From Arthrobacter sp. FB24 (GTDB lineage Bacteria > Actinomycetota > Actinomycetes > Actinomycetales > Micrococcaceae): 64,000 bases of DNA. The notes beneath the pieces were generated by a model. That model saw nothing but the letters and a program-made list of their open reading frames with translations. It was not told the origin of the DNA and did not search any database. The stretch spans positions 2,232,001-2,296,000 of the forward strand of contig NC_008541.1 of assembly GCF_000196235.1 (NCBI RefSeq). Direction: 5' to 3'. A program made the position numbers and the translations under genes. This document shows positions 52,982 through 61,745 of this stretch, piece after piece (position 1 is the stretch's first letter; the number at the start of each line of letters is the position of its first letter).

Positions 52982-53350
52982 GTGTTGGTTCCCCGCCGCC
53001 CAGGGTTCGGGCCGTGTTTCGGGCCGGGCGGCCCGCGCAGGGCCAACAGGGGCGATGTCCGCGCGGCAATTCTTTCCCTGCTGGCGGAAGCACCCTCTAA
53101 CGGGTACGGGCTGATCAAGACAATCGCGGAAAAGACGTCCGGAGCGCGGCGCCCCAGCCACCAGGATGAGCTGGGCAACGCTTGGAACACCGACGCCGAG
53201 GGCACGGGTCCGGCGTTTCATCAGAGCGTAGGCAAGCCCATGGGCGTCATTCATCAGTTCCGGGTTGCGGCTACGGACGAACAGCTTCTGGCCGCCGTCG
53301 AAAAGATCGACGAAGCCCGCCGGGCGCTGTACCTGATCCTTGCAGAGTAG
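52982..53350 (+). pseudogene. PadR-family regulator with internal in-frame deletion
   Basis: 122 residues. The front half (RRANRGDVRAAILSLLAEAP, NGYGLIKTIAEKTSGARRPS) is the first helices of a PadR winged helix. The back half (VGKPMGVIHQFRVAATDEQ, KIDEARRALYLILAE) is the PadR C-terminal dimer helix. Between them the sequence jumps from RRPS straight to HQDELGNAW. The segment that normally holds PGSVYPTLQQL, the recognition helix and the wing, about 45 residues, is absent without a frameshift. The N-terminus is also short, and no clear ribosome site precedes the GTG. Probably dead as a DNA-binding repressor. Confidence 0.7.
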
Positions 53351-53488
53351 ATCTCCAAGCCCGCAGAGTGTCCCAGTGAGGTAACTGATACACACCGGAA
53401 ACCTCGCGTCGTTGCCGCGAAACATTGCACGGATACGCTCAGTCCTACCCGGACACAGCGGTCCATGCAGCGAACGGAAGGACACACC

Positions 53489-53641
53489 ATGATGACTCTT
53501 TTGAGCACTTTGACACTCTCCCTTCACTCCGGCTGGAAGGACAAGGATCCGCATGCCGGCGGGGCTGGCTCCATGGGCGCTTTCCCCAGCGGGCAACTCA
53601 CATCCACCCCCTGGGAAGGGTGGTGGCACGACGAAAGCTGA
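53489..53641 (+). CDS. Putative small protein (50 aa)
   Basis: A 50-residue frame from the ATG at 53489, with GGAAGG eight bases upstream. It begins MMTLLSTLTLSLHSGWKDKD and ends WWHDES. The first 13 residues are hydrophobic but too short for a signal peptide. Codon choice is ordinary. It lies in the gap between the PadR remnant and the EF-G-like gene. No function suggested; a leader peptide for the downstream gene is one option. Confidence 0.4.
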   Translation: MMTLLSTLTLSLHSGWKDKDPHAGGAGSMGAFPSGQLTSTPWEGWWHDES

Positions 53642-53753
53642 CCCCGCGGGCAGGGGCTGCACCTCACCCTCTTGAAGTTCGGCGGCCTCAGGGTGTCGAA
53701 TCGTCTTACACAGGCCGCATGGCGGCTCACGACTAAGACGCCTGGAGTTGCTC

Positions 53754-55934
53754 ATGTCGGTAAAAAGCCCAAACGGCCGGGCCAAGAGCCCGGCCCGCAG
53801 CACCTCTGATTCCCGGCGGGCGGACGCCTCCGCCGGCGCTCCCGCCGATTCGCCGGAGAAAGTCCGCAACGTGGTTCTCGTCGGCCACTCCGGTGCCGGT
53901 AAGACAATGCTGGTGGAAGCACTGCTTGCCGCAACCGGCGTGATCTCACGGATGGGATCGATCACCGACGGGACGACAGTCAGCGACGCCGAACCCTCCG
54001 AAGTTCACCAACAACGCTCCGTAGTGCTCTCCATAGCCCCCCTCGTGGTGGACGGCATCAAGGTTAATCTCCTGGATACTCCGGGCTACGGTGACTTCAC
54101 CGGCGAACTCCGCGCAGGACTGCGGGGAGCCGACGCGGCCCTTTTCGTGGTGTCTGCCATCGAGGGCATCGACGCCGCCACCACCGCACTCTGGGGCGAA
54201 TGCGACCAGGTGGGGATGCCCAGGGCCGTTGTGATCAGCCGGCTGGATCATCCGCGCGCGAACTTCGAGGCGACGGTGGCCGAGTGCCAGCGCTCGTTCG
54301 GCGACTCGGTGGTGCCGGCCTACCTCCCTGTGCGCACCGGAGACACCACCACCGGGCTGCTGGGACTGCTCTCGCAAACGGTGTCGGACTACTCCGCCGG
54401 CTCGCCGACACCCCAAGTGCGGAAAGCCGGCGCGGAAGAGATCGCGGCGTCCGAAAGCGCCCGTGGCACGCTCATTGAGGGCATCATCTCGGAGAGCGAA
54501 GATGAAACCCTCATGGACCGCTACCTTGACGGCGAGGAAATCGACGTCAATGCCCTCGTCAGCGACCTGGAGACCGCCGTCGCCCGTGGAACATTCTTCC
54601 CGGTGCTGGCAACGTCCGCCGAAACGGGCCTGGGCGTGGCGGAACTCCTGGAAATGCTGACCCGCGCCTTTCCGTCTCCGCTGGAACGCACCCTGCCGCA
54701 GGTAACCGGTCTTGGCGGCGAGCCGGCCCCGCCACTGGCGTGCGATCCCGCGGGCCCCCTCGCAGGCGAGGTAGTACGGACCACCATCGACCCGTTCCTC
54801 GGCCGCGTCTGCCTGGTGCGGGTCTTCTCCGGCACGCTTCGCGAGGACTCCGCAGTGCATGTCAGCGGCCGGGGGCTGGCCGACCGGGGCCACGAGGACC
54901 ACGACAGCGACGAACGCCTCACCCACCTCTACTCGCCGGTGGGGTCCACCCTGCGGCCGGTGCCGTACTGCGTGGCGGGGGATATCTGCGCAATCGCCAA
55001 GCTGGCCAATGCCGAGACCGGCGACACCGTCTCAGCCAGGGAGGCGCCGCTGCTGGTGGTTTCGTGGGAGATGCCGGAGCCGCTGATGCCCGTGGCAGTG
55101 GAGGCCGCAACCCGCAGCGACGAGGACGCCCTGGCCAAGTCCCTGGGGAAGGTGGCCGCCGGTGACCCAACCCTGCGCGTGGAGCGGAACGCCGAAACCC
55201 ATCAGCTGATCCTCTGGTGCATGGGCGAAGCACACGGCGAGGTGGTGCTGGACAGGCTGCGCGAGCAGGGGGTCAAGCTGCAGACCGTGGACGTGGTCAC
55301 GCCATTGCGGGAAACGTTCGCGGCGCCGGCATCGGGCCACGGCCGGCACGTCAAGCAGTCCGGAGGCCACGGCCAGTACGCCATCTGTGACATTGATGTT
55401 GAGCCCCTCGAACGCGGCGCGGGTTTCGAGTTCGTTGACAAGACCGTGGGCGGGGTCATCCCGGGGCAGTACATCGGCTCGGTCGAGAAAGGTGTCCGGG
55501 CGCAAATGCAGAAGGGCGTGGCAGCGGGGTTCCCGGTGGTGGACATCCGGGTGACGCTCACCGGCGGCAAAGCGCACAGCGTCGATTCCTCCGACGCGGC
55601 CTTCCAGGCGGCGGGGGCGCTGGCGCTGCGGGAAGCCGCGGCAGCGGGCCGGATCCAGCTTCTCGAACCCGTCCTGGCGGTAACCATCAGCGTCGCGGAA
55701 GACTATGTAGGGGCGGTGATGAGCGATCTCTCCTCCCGGCGCGGGCGGCTGACCGGAACGGCCTCGGCCGACGGCAGCGGCACCGAAATCAGTGCAGAGA
55801 TACCGGAACAGGAGTTGCTGCGCTATGCGGTGGACTTGCGGGCATTGACGGCGGGCACGGGCCGTTTCCGGCGGACCTACCTTCGCCACGAGCCCCTGCC
55901 CCCGAACATGGCCCACACGGCTCCGAGGCAGTGA
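53754..55934 (+). CDS. Elongation factor G-like GTPase (EF-G2 type)
   Basis: 726-residue translational GTPase-like protein with the five-domain EF-G layout. G1 is GHSGAGKT (44-51) and G3 DTPGYGDF. The G4 motif, normally NKxD, reads SRLD in VVISRLDHP, as in several EF-G-like paralogues. Domain IV (SGGHGQYAICDIDVEPLERG) and domain V (EPVLAVTISVAEDYVGAVMSDLSSRRG) are complete. The first 38 residues are a polar Ser/Ala-rich extension. The ATG at 53754 has GGAG six bases upstream. It is not the housekeeping fusA, which lies with rpsL/tuf in actinobacteria. Its role is not settled. Confidence 0.88.
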   Translation: MSVKSPNGRAKSPARSTSDSRRADASAGAPADSPEKVRNVVLVGHSGAGKTMLVEALLAATGVISRMGSITDGTTVSDAEPSEVHQQRSVVLSIAPLVVDGIKVNLLDTPGYGDFTGELRAGLRGADAALFVVSAIEGIDAATTALWGECDQVGMPRAVVISRLDHPRANFEATVAECQRSFGDSVVPAYLPVRTGDTTTGLLGLLSQTVSDYSAGSPTPQVRKAGAEEIAASESARGTLIEGIISESEDETLMDRYLDGEEIDVNALVSDLETAVARGTFFPVLATSAETGLGVAELLEMLTRAFPSPLERTLPQVTGLGGEPAPPLACDPAGPLAGEVVRTTIDPFLGRVCLVRVFSGTLREDSAVHVSGRGLADRGHEDHDSDERLTHLYSPVGSTLRPVPYCVAGDICAIAKLANAETGDTVSAREAPLLVVSWEMPEPLMPVAVEAATRSDEDALAKSLGKVAAGDPTLRVERNAETHQLILWCMGEAHGEVVLDRLREQGVKLQTVDVVTPLRETFAAPASGHGRHVKQSGGHGQYAICDIDVEPLERGAGFEFVDKTVGGVIPGQYIGSVEKGVRAQMQKGVAAGFPVVDIRVTLTGGKAHSVDSSDAAFQAAGALALREAAAAGRIQLLEPVLAVTISVAEDYVGAVMSDLSSRRGRLTGTASADGSGTEISAEIPEQELLRYAVDLRALTAGTGRFRRTYLRHEPLPPNMAHTAPRQ

Positions 55935-55952
55935 GCTCCCGGCTACCTGAAC

Positions 55953-56630
55953 CTAGCCATGTGAGCGCAGATACACAGCAACCGGGGCCGCAATGGCGGC
56001 GCCGATCTCCTCCGCACTCCGCTTTTTGCCAGCGACCGCAAACGAGTGGTCACCGCCTTCGTACCAGTGCAGGGTAGCGGTTGGCCCTATACGGGCGACC
56101 ACACCCTCCAGCAGCTCAGGCGTGGCAAACGTGTCCCGCGTTCCCTGCATGAACAGCATTGGAAGGGTGAGCCCGTAGAGGTGCTCGTCGCGCAGTTTCT
56201 CCGGCTTGCCCGGCGGATGCAGCGGATAGCCGAGGTACACCAGCCCGGCCGCCGGCATTCCCTCGGCCACGGCCATGGAGGCCATCCGGCCGCCGAACGA
56301 CTTGCCGGCCGCCCACACCGGGCCCGTGTCCGAGTGCGCCGCGGCCCTGGCTCCGGCCTCCGCCATGGCGGCACGCCAGGTGGCGATGGCAAGCGGCGGC
56401 CGGTCAGGGAATTTCCGTCCGGCCTCGCGGTAGGGGAAGTTGAACCGCAAGGTGGCGACGCCGTCGTCGTTCAGCGCGTTGGTGAAGCCCGCCATGAAGG
56501 GATGCTCCATGCCGGCTCCGGCACCGTGTGCCAGCACGAGTGTTGCGAACGGCTTCTCCGGCCGGGCATAGATGCCGGAAACCTGGACATCGCCGACGGT
56601 GATGGTTAAGCGGGATTCGGGTACGGGCAT
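55953..56630 (-). CDS. Alpha/beta-hydrolase family protein (dienelactone hydrolase/KANL3-like)
   Basis: 225-residue serine hydrolase fold. The oxyanion strand is LVLAHGAGAGMEHPF, the nucleophile Ser111 sits in AAGKSFGGRMAS (GxSxG with Lys before Ser), Asp is in GTRDTFA and His in EGGDHSFA. It has no signal peptide. Belongs to the small bacterial group similar to KANL3/Tex30; the substrate is unknown. Convergent with the EF-G-like gene. Confidence 0.85.
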   Translation of the reverse strand: MPVPESRLTITVGDVQVSGIYARPEKPFATLVLAHGAGAGMEHPFMAGFTNALNDDGVATLRFNFPYREAGRKFPDRPPLAIATWRAAMAEAGARAAAHSDTGPVWAAGKSFGGRMASMAVAEGMPAAGLVYLGYPLHPPGKPEKLRDEHLYGLTLPMLFMQGTRDTFATPELLEGVVARIGPTATLHWYEGGDHSFAVAGKKRSAEEIGAAIAAPVAVYLRSHG

Positions 56631-56658
56631 GAATCCATGATGCCCGATCAGCCGGGGC

Positions 56659-58575
56659 TCAGCCGCCGGCCGGGGTGACCCGCAGCCAGCGGAACTCCTG
56701 TGGCCGGAGACTGACCCCTCCTTCTATCCGCACCGGGTTGCCGGTCAGCAGGTCCACTGCCCCGGGCGCGAATCCGGAAAGGGTCTGCGCGGTGATGGTC
56801 TGGTTTCCGTCGCTGAAGTTGGCGAGGACCAGGATCAGGGTTCCTTCGCCCGGCCGCTGGTAGCCCAGGACGCCGCGGTTATTGGTGTCGAAGTGGACCA
56901 GCCGGGTTCCGGCGAATTCCGGGGTTGCTGACCGCGCCGAGATCATGGCGCGAATGCCCTCAAACACCGCACCTTCGGGTGCGGCCGGGTCCTGGCGCTT
57001 TGCGTACCTCTCGGCAGGGTAGTGCGGGCGGTGAACCCAGCGGCTGTCCGCGCCGTGGCCTTCCTCGAGGGCGTAGCCGTAGTCATTGAGCTGTCCCACC
57101 TCATCGCCAAGGTAGAGAAGGGGGATGCCGCCGGTGCTGAAGGTTACCGAATGGGCGAGCAGGATCCGGTCCACCGCCTGGCCGGTGCCGCCCTCCAGAC
57201 CGCAGAGCGACGCCGTCGTGCCGGAGATGCGGCAATCACCCGTACGCGGGTTGTCCTGGAAGGGAACGCCGCGCGCGAAGCTGCCAGGGAAGCGATTGAC
57301 GTAGAAGGCGTTGAGGAAGCGTCGGTGGTCGAAGCCGTTGATGCCCAGTTCCGCGGCGTCCTCGTCCGCGAAGGTCCAGCCGATATCGTCGTGGCTGCGT
57401 ACGTAGTTCACCCACGAAGTGCCTTCCGGAATGTTGTGCCTGCGTTCGAGGGCCTGCGACAGGAGCGACACATCGCGGGTGGCCATCGACTCCCAGATCA
57501 GCGCCATCTGCAGCGGGTTGTAGGAAAGCTGGCACTCTGCCGGATCGATGTACAGCGCCACTTCGTCGGGGTGGACGATCGCCTCGGACTTGAACAGCAG
57601 CGACGGCGCGGCCAGGCGGCAGACGGCGTTGAAGGCCTGCAGCAGGGTGTGGGCTTCGGGGAGGTTCTCGCACGGGGTTCCGAGCTGCTTCCAGATGAAG
57701 GCGACTGCATCCATCCGCAGGATGTCCACACCCTGGTTGGCCAGGAAGAGCATCTCCCCGGCCATGGCCCGGAAGACGTCCGGATTGGAGTAGTTCAGGT
57801 CCCACTGGTACGTGTGGAACGTGGCCCAGACCCAGCGGCCGTCCTCCATCTGGATGAAGGACCCCGGGTGGTTCTCCGGGAAGATCTCGCGCACATTCTG
57901 CTCGAAAGCGTCCGGCATGGCCCGGTCCGGGTAGATCCAGTAGTAATCGCTGTACCCGGGATCGCCCGCCGCGGCCCGCTTTGCCCACGCGTGCTCATCC
58001 GAGGTGTGGTTGAAAATGAAGTCAACCACCAGGCTGATGCCGTTGGACCGCAGCTCAGCGGCCAGTTCACGCAGCTGTTCCATGGTCCCCAGTTTCGGGT
58101 TGACCTGGCGGTAACTGGAGACGGCGTACCCGCCGTCGGAATGCGGTTCAGGTGCCAGGAACAGCGGCATCAGATGCAGGTAGGTGAGGCCGAGCTCTTT
58201 GAAATACGGAATCCGGGCGCGGACTCCCTCGAGGTCCTCCGCATAGCGGTCGACGTAGCAGACGCCGCCTAGCATGGTGTTGGCGAGGAACCACCCGGCA
58301 TGGTGTTCCCGTTCTGCGTCCAGGGCTTTGAGGTCCGCCGGGCGTTCGTTCCAGGAACGGGCCGTCTGGAGGACCAGCGCCGTCAACTGCTCATCGAAGT
58401 CCGGGCGCCTGCCATACAGGGTGTGGAAGAGCCGGTACAGGTCAGGAAAATGACGGTCGAGGCGCCGCCGGAAGTCCACACTGTCCTGTCCGCGGGACAT
58501 GAGGTCCTCCTGCGCAGCCAGCGCGCTCAGTGCACGTTGCCTCGCTGCCTGGTCCACACCAGCGGCTTCAATCAT
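56659..58575 (-). CDS. Amylosucrase (GH13 sucrose glucosyltransferase)
   Basis: 638-residue cytosolic enzyme that makes alpha-1,4-glucan from sucrose, releasing fructose. The GH13 motifs are DFIFNHTSDEH, DILRMDAVAF (nucleophile D289), FKSEAIV (acid/base E331) and VRSHDDIGW (D396). All lie three residues after the known positions of Neisseria amylosucrase (286, 328, 393). The amylosucrase-type N-terminal helical domain (DFRRRLDRHFPDLYRLFHTLYG) is present and the length matches. Sucrose hydrolase is the closest alternative. Leftward and monocistronic, with no sugar transporter beside it. Confidence 0.87.
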   Translation of the reverse strand: MIEAAGVDQAARQRALSALAAQEDLMSRGQDSVDFRRRLDRHFPDLYRLFHTLYGRRPDFDEQLTALVLQTARSWNERPADLKALDAEREHHAGWFLANTMLGGVCYVDRYAEDLEGVRARIPYFKELGLTYLHLMPLFLAPEPHSDGGYAVSSYRQVNPKLGTMEQLRELAAELRSNGISLVVDFIFNHTSDEHAWAKRAAAGDPGYSDYYWIYPDRAMPDAFEQNVREIFPENHPGSFIQMEDGRWVWATFHTYQWDLNYSNPDVFRAMAGEMLFLANQGVDILRMDAVAFIWKQLGTPCENLPEAHTLLQAFNAVCRLAAPSLLFKSEAIVHPDEVALYIDPAECQLSYNPLQMALIWESMATRDVSLLSQALERRHNIPEGTSWVNYVRSHDDIGWTFADEDAAELGINGFDHRRFLNAFYVNRFPGSFARGVPFQDNPRTGDCRISGTTASLCGLEGGTGQAVDRILLAHSVTFSTGGIPLLYLGDEVGQLNDYGYALEEGHGADSRWVHRPHYPAERYAKRQDPAAPEGAVFEGIRAMISARSATPEFAGTRLVHFDTNNRGVLGYQRPGEGTLILVLANFSDGNQTITAQTLSGFAPGAVDLLTGNPVRIEGGVSLRPQEFRWLRVTPAGG

Positions 58576-58731
58576 GGAACGGGTCTCCTTCGACGGTTGG
58601 CCGCCACGTGGGGAATAGGCCAGTTCACATCCTTACAGACCGGAAGTCGCATGCCCAGTGAGCTGGCCGAAGTTTCTTCCATTCGGTAGCCAACTGCTGA
58701 CGGAGCGGACCGGGCGGGGTAGGTTGTCACC

Positions 58732-59754
58732 ATGGCGAGCGAATCCACCACCCTCACCGTCGGGGGCCCGAACGGCCCCCGCGACATGCGGATCTCAAGT
58801 CCCGGCCGTGTCCTATGGCCGGATCTCGGGCTGACCAAGCTGGACCTTGCGCGCTACCTCGCGGAGGTGGGTGACGCCTTTATCGCGGCGAACGGCGGAC
58901 GTCCCGTTGCCCTGCAGCGGTTTTCGGACAACGTCGACGGCGAGCAGTTCTTCTCCAAAAATCCACCCAAGGGCACGCCGGACTTCATCCGGTCGGTGAA
59001 GGTGGTCTTTCCGAGTGCGCGTTCTCACCCGATGCTGGTCCTGGACGAACCGGCCGCCGCCGTCTGGGCTGCCCAGATGAACACCGTGGTGTTCCACCCC
59101 TGGCCGTCGCGTGCCGAAAACACGGACAACCCGGACCAGTTGCGGATCGACCTGGACCCCCAGCCGGGAACCGACTTCGACGACGCCATCCCTGCAGCCC
59201 TGGAGCTGAAGGAGGTGCTCGCGGAAGCCGGACTCGCCACCTTTATCAAGACCTCGGGGAACCGCGGCCTCCACGTCTATGCGCCGGTGGAGCCGGCTTT
59301 TGAGTTCCTGGATGTCCGCCACGCAGTCATCGCCGCCGCCCGTGAACTGGAGCGGCGGATGCCGGACAAGGTCACCACGGCCTGGTGGAAGGAAGAACGC
59401 GGCGAACGGGTGTTCGTGGACTTCAACCAGGCAAACCGCGACCGCACCATCGCCGGCGCCTACAGCCCCCGTGCACTGGGCCACGCCCCGGTGTCCTGCC
59501 CGATCACCTGGGACGAACTGGGCAGTGCGGACCCGAAGGATTTCACCATTCTCACCGTCCCCGAACGGCTCCGGACTGTCGGGGACCCGTGGGCGGACAT
59601 GAACGCCAACCCGGGAAAAATTGACGTGCTGCTCGAGTGGTGGGAGCGCGACGTCGGCTCCGGACTGGGGGAGCTTCCGTTCCCGCCGGACTACCCCAAG
59701 ATGCCAGGTGAACCTCCGCGGGTTCAGCCCAGCAGGGCCCGCAAGAAGGACTAA
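58732..59754 (+). CDS. LigD-type DNA polymerase/primase domain protein
   Basis: 340-residue stand-alone archaeo-eukaryotic primase-like polymerase of the LigD Pol type. Catalytic Asp residues are D140 and D142 in LRIDLDPQPG and D230 in VFVDFNQANRDRTIAGAYS; HVYAP adds the conserved His. In bacterial end joining, such enzymes fill gaps and often prefer ribonucleotides. No ku or ATP-dependent ligase gene is next to it, so it resembles the separate PolD-type proteins of mycobacteria. The ATG lies in a divergent gap of 156 bases from the amylosucrase gene. Confidence 0.88.
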   Translation: MASESTTLTVGGPNGPRDMRISSPGRVLWPDLGLTKLDLARYLAEVGDAFIAANGGRPVALQRFSDNVDGEQFFSKNPPKGTPDFIRSVKVVFPSARSHPMLVLDEPAAAVWAAQMNTVVFHPWPSRAENTDNPDQLRIDLDPQPGTDFDDAIPAALELKEVLAEAGLATFIKTSGNRGLHVYAPVEPAFEFLDVRHAVIAAARELERRMPDKVTTAWWKEERGERVFVDFNQANRDRTIAGAYSPRALGHAPVSCPITWDELGSADPKDFTILTVPERLRTVGDPWADMNANPGKIDVLLEWWERDVGSGLGELPFPPDYPKMPGEPPRVQPSRARKKD

Positions 59755-59790
59755 ACCCGGCCGTGCCGGACGTTCGCAGGCGGAAGGCGG

Positions 59791-60411
59791 CTACTCGAAC
59801 CGGGACGGATCGCCCATGCCGTGGCGCACTACTTCCGCCGAACCGCTCGAGAAGTCGATGACCGTGGTCGGTTCCGCACCGCAGTCCCCGGAATCAACCA
59901 CTGCATCCACCACGTGGTCCAGCCGTTCCTTGATTTCCCAGCCCTGGGTCAGCGGCTCCTCCTCGTCGGGCAGCAGCAGCGTGCTGGAGAGCAGGGGCTC
60001 GCCCAGCTCGGCCAGCAGCGCCTGGACCACGGCGTTGTCCGGGATGCGGACGCCCACGGTCTTCTTCTTCGGGTGCAGCAGGCGCTTGGGCACTTCCTTC
60101 GTGGCGGGAAGGATGAAGGTGTAGCTGCCCGGGGTGACTGCCTTGATGCTGCGGAACACATCGTTGTCGATCTGGACGAACTGGCCCAGCTGGGCAAAAT
60201 CCTTGCAGACCAGGGTGAAGTGGTGTTTGTTGTCCAGCTGCCGAATGGCACGGATACGGTCCAGGGCCTCGCGGTTACCGAGCTGCGCACCGAGGGCATA
60301 GCAGGAGTCGGTGGGATATGCGATCAGTCCGCCGGACCGCAAGAGCTCCACTATCTGGCCAATTGCACGGGGCTGGGGATCGTCGGGGTGCACGTCAAAG
60401 TATCTCGCCAT
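59791..60411 (-). CDS. YciO/YrdC-Sua5 family protein (L-threonylcarbamoyladenylate synthase type)
   Basis: 206-residue protein with the YrdC/Sua5 fold. The conserved start GGLIAYPTDSCYALGAQLGN is followed by RIRAIRQLDNKHHFTLVC and PGSYTFILPATKEVP. The end TVIDFSSGSAEVVRHG resembles the closing strand of the domain. The KRxxxKP signature of TsaC is altered to RQLDNKH, as in YciO. It may thus be the paralogue rather than the main tRNA t6A enzyme. Single gene. Confidence 0.82.
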   Translation of the reverse strand: MARYFDVHPDDPQPRAIGQIVELLRSGGLIAYPTDSCYALGAQLGNREALDRIRAIRQLDNKHHFTLVCKDFAQLGQFVQIDNDVFRSIKAVTPGSYTFILPATKEVPKRLLHPKKKTVGVRIPDNAVVQALLAELGEPLLSSTLLLPDEEEPLTQGWEIKERLDHVVDAVVDSGDCGAEPTTVIDFSSGSAEVVRHGMGDPSRFE

Positions 60412-60548
60412 TCCCTGAGCTTATGGCCCTGCGTTAATTTCTGCACGGAGAACAGCCACCTCCGCGTGGCAGGGTGGGGTGCCCAATGGCGATCATGCCG
60501 CGAAGGACTTCGTCGTCAATCAACGCCAGTCGCCTCGGAGCGGATGAG

Positions 60549-61721
60549 TTATGGATCCGTCTGTGGCGCGGGGACTGCCGTGTCAGTGGCCCGCCCGGGC
60601 GTTTCGTCGTGATGGATCCGCTCCGCTCGGGACCCCAGCGGCTCACCGCTGCCACCCCATTGCAGGGCGATGATCTCGGCCCCGATCGATACCGCTGTTT
60701 CTTCGGGAGTGCGCGCCCCCAGGTCCAGGCCAACGGGACTGTGCAGTTTCAGCAGTTGCTCGTCGCTCAGGCCTGCAGCGCGAAGCCTTTCCATCCGATC
60801 GTTGTGCGTGCGCCGGGAGCCCATCGCACCGATGTATGCGACGGGACGGCCTCGAAGGGCCGCCTCCAGCACCGGGACATCGAACTTGGGGTCGTGGGTC
60901 AGGACACAAATCACGGTCCGCTCGTCGAGAAGCCCCCGGGCGAGCTGCTCGGAGAGGTAATGGTGCGGCCAAGCACGGACCACCTCCGCGGCGTCGGGGA
61001 ACCGCGCTTGGGTGGCAAATACGGCGCGGGCGTCACAAACGGTGACCTGATAGCCCAGGAAGGTACCCAACCGTGCCAGTGCCGCGGCAAAGTCGATGGC
61101 TCCGAAGACCAGCATCCGCGGCCGCGGCGCGTAACTGGCGAAGAACACGGACATGCCGGTGTCGAGGCGCTCGCCGTCAGGGCCGTAAGTCAGGACGGAA
61201 TTCCGGCCGGCTGCCAGCAGGCCCTGGGTGTCGTCGCCGACGGCGTGATCGGCCCTGACCGAACCCAGCCCGCCTTCGAATCCGCTGGGCCGGACGACGA
61301 GGTGGCGGCCCAGCCAGCCGGGATCGGGGTGCTCGATCACGGTGGCAACTCCTACCGGGCGGGATGTCTCGATGTCCTCACGGACCCGGTCCAGCTCCGC
61401 GAAGGTTTGCTGCGAAATTGGCTCTACAAACACCTCAATAGTGCCGCCGCAGGTCAACCCGACCGAGAAGGCGTCGTCGTCGCTGACGCCGTAGCTCACC
61501 AGGACCGGGCGGTGGTCGGCCTTCACCTGTGTGGCAAGCTCGTAGACGGCACCCTCGACGCAGCCTCCCGAGACCGAGCCGAAGACTTCGCCGGTGGCCG
61601 TGACCAGCATGGCAGCGCCCGGGGGCCTCGGTGCGGAACGGAAAGTCCGCACGACGGTAGCCAAACCGGCGGTGCCACCCTGCAGCCAGCCCGGCGTCAT
61701 GGCGGCGAGAACGTCACGCAT
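60549..61721 (-). CDS. XdhC/CoxI-family molybdenum-cofactor maturation protein
   Basis: 390-residue protein that, in known systems, binds the molybdenum cofactor and helps insert it as the sulfurated form into xanthine or CO dehydrogenase-type enzymes. The N-terminal XdhC/CoxI domain shows GSVSGGCVEGAVYE and LTCGGTIEVFVEP. The C-terminal Rossmann domain shows MLVFGAIDFAAALARL, ICVLTHDPKFDVPVLEAAL and YIGAMGSRRT. Last gene of a leftward set with coxG-, coxE- and coxD-like genes, 24 bases after coxG. The 137-base gap to its left (60412-60548) holds no gene. Confidence 0.88.
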   Translation of the reverse strand: MRDVLAAMTPGWLQGGTAGLATVVRTFRSAPRPPGAAMLVTATGEVFGSVSGGCVEGAVYELATQVKADHRPVLVSYGVSDDDAFSVGLTCGGTIEVFVEPISQQTFAELDRVREDIETSRPVGVATVIEHPDPGWLGRHLVVRPSGFEGGLGSVRADHAVGDDTQGLLAAGRNSVLTYGPDGERLDTGMSVFFASYAPRPRMLVFGAIDFAAALARLGTFLGYQVTVCDARAVFATQARFPDAAEVVRAWPHHYLSEQLARGLLDERTVICVLTHDPKFDVPVLEAALRGRPVAYIGAMGSRRTHNDRMERLRAAGLSDEQLLKLHSPVGLDLGARTPEETAVSIGAEIIALQWGGSGEPLGSRAERIHHDETPGRATDTAVPAPQTDP

Positions 61722-61745
61722 TTTGCTCTGTCCTCCACCGCCGGC

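Noticed and set aside
57022..58272. 416-residue plus-strand frame opposite the amylosucrase
   Set aside because: Antisense shadow; the amylosucrase frame has all catalytic residues at expected positions.
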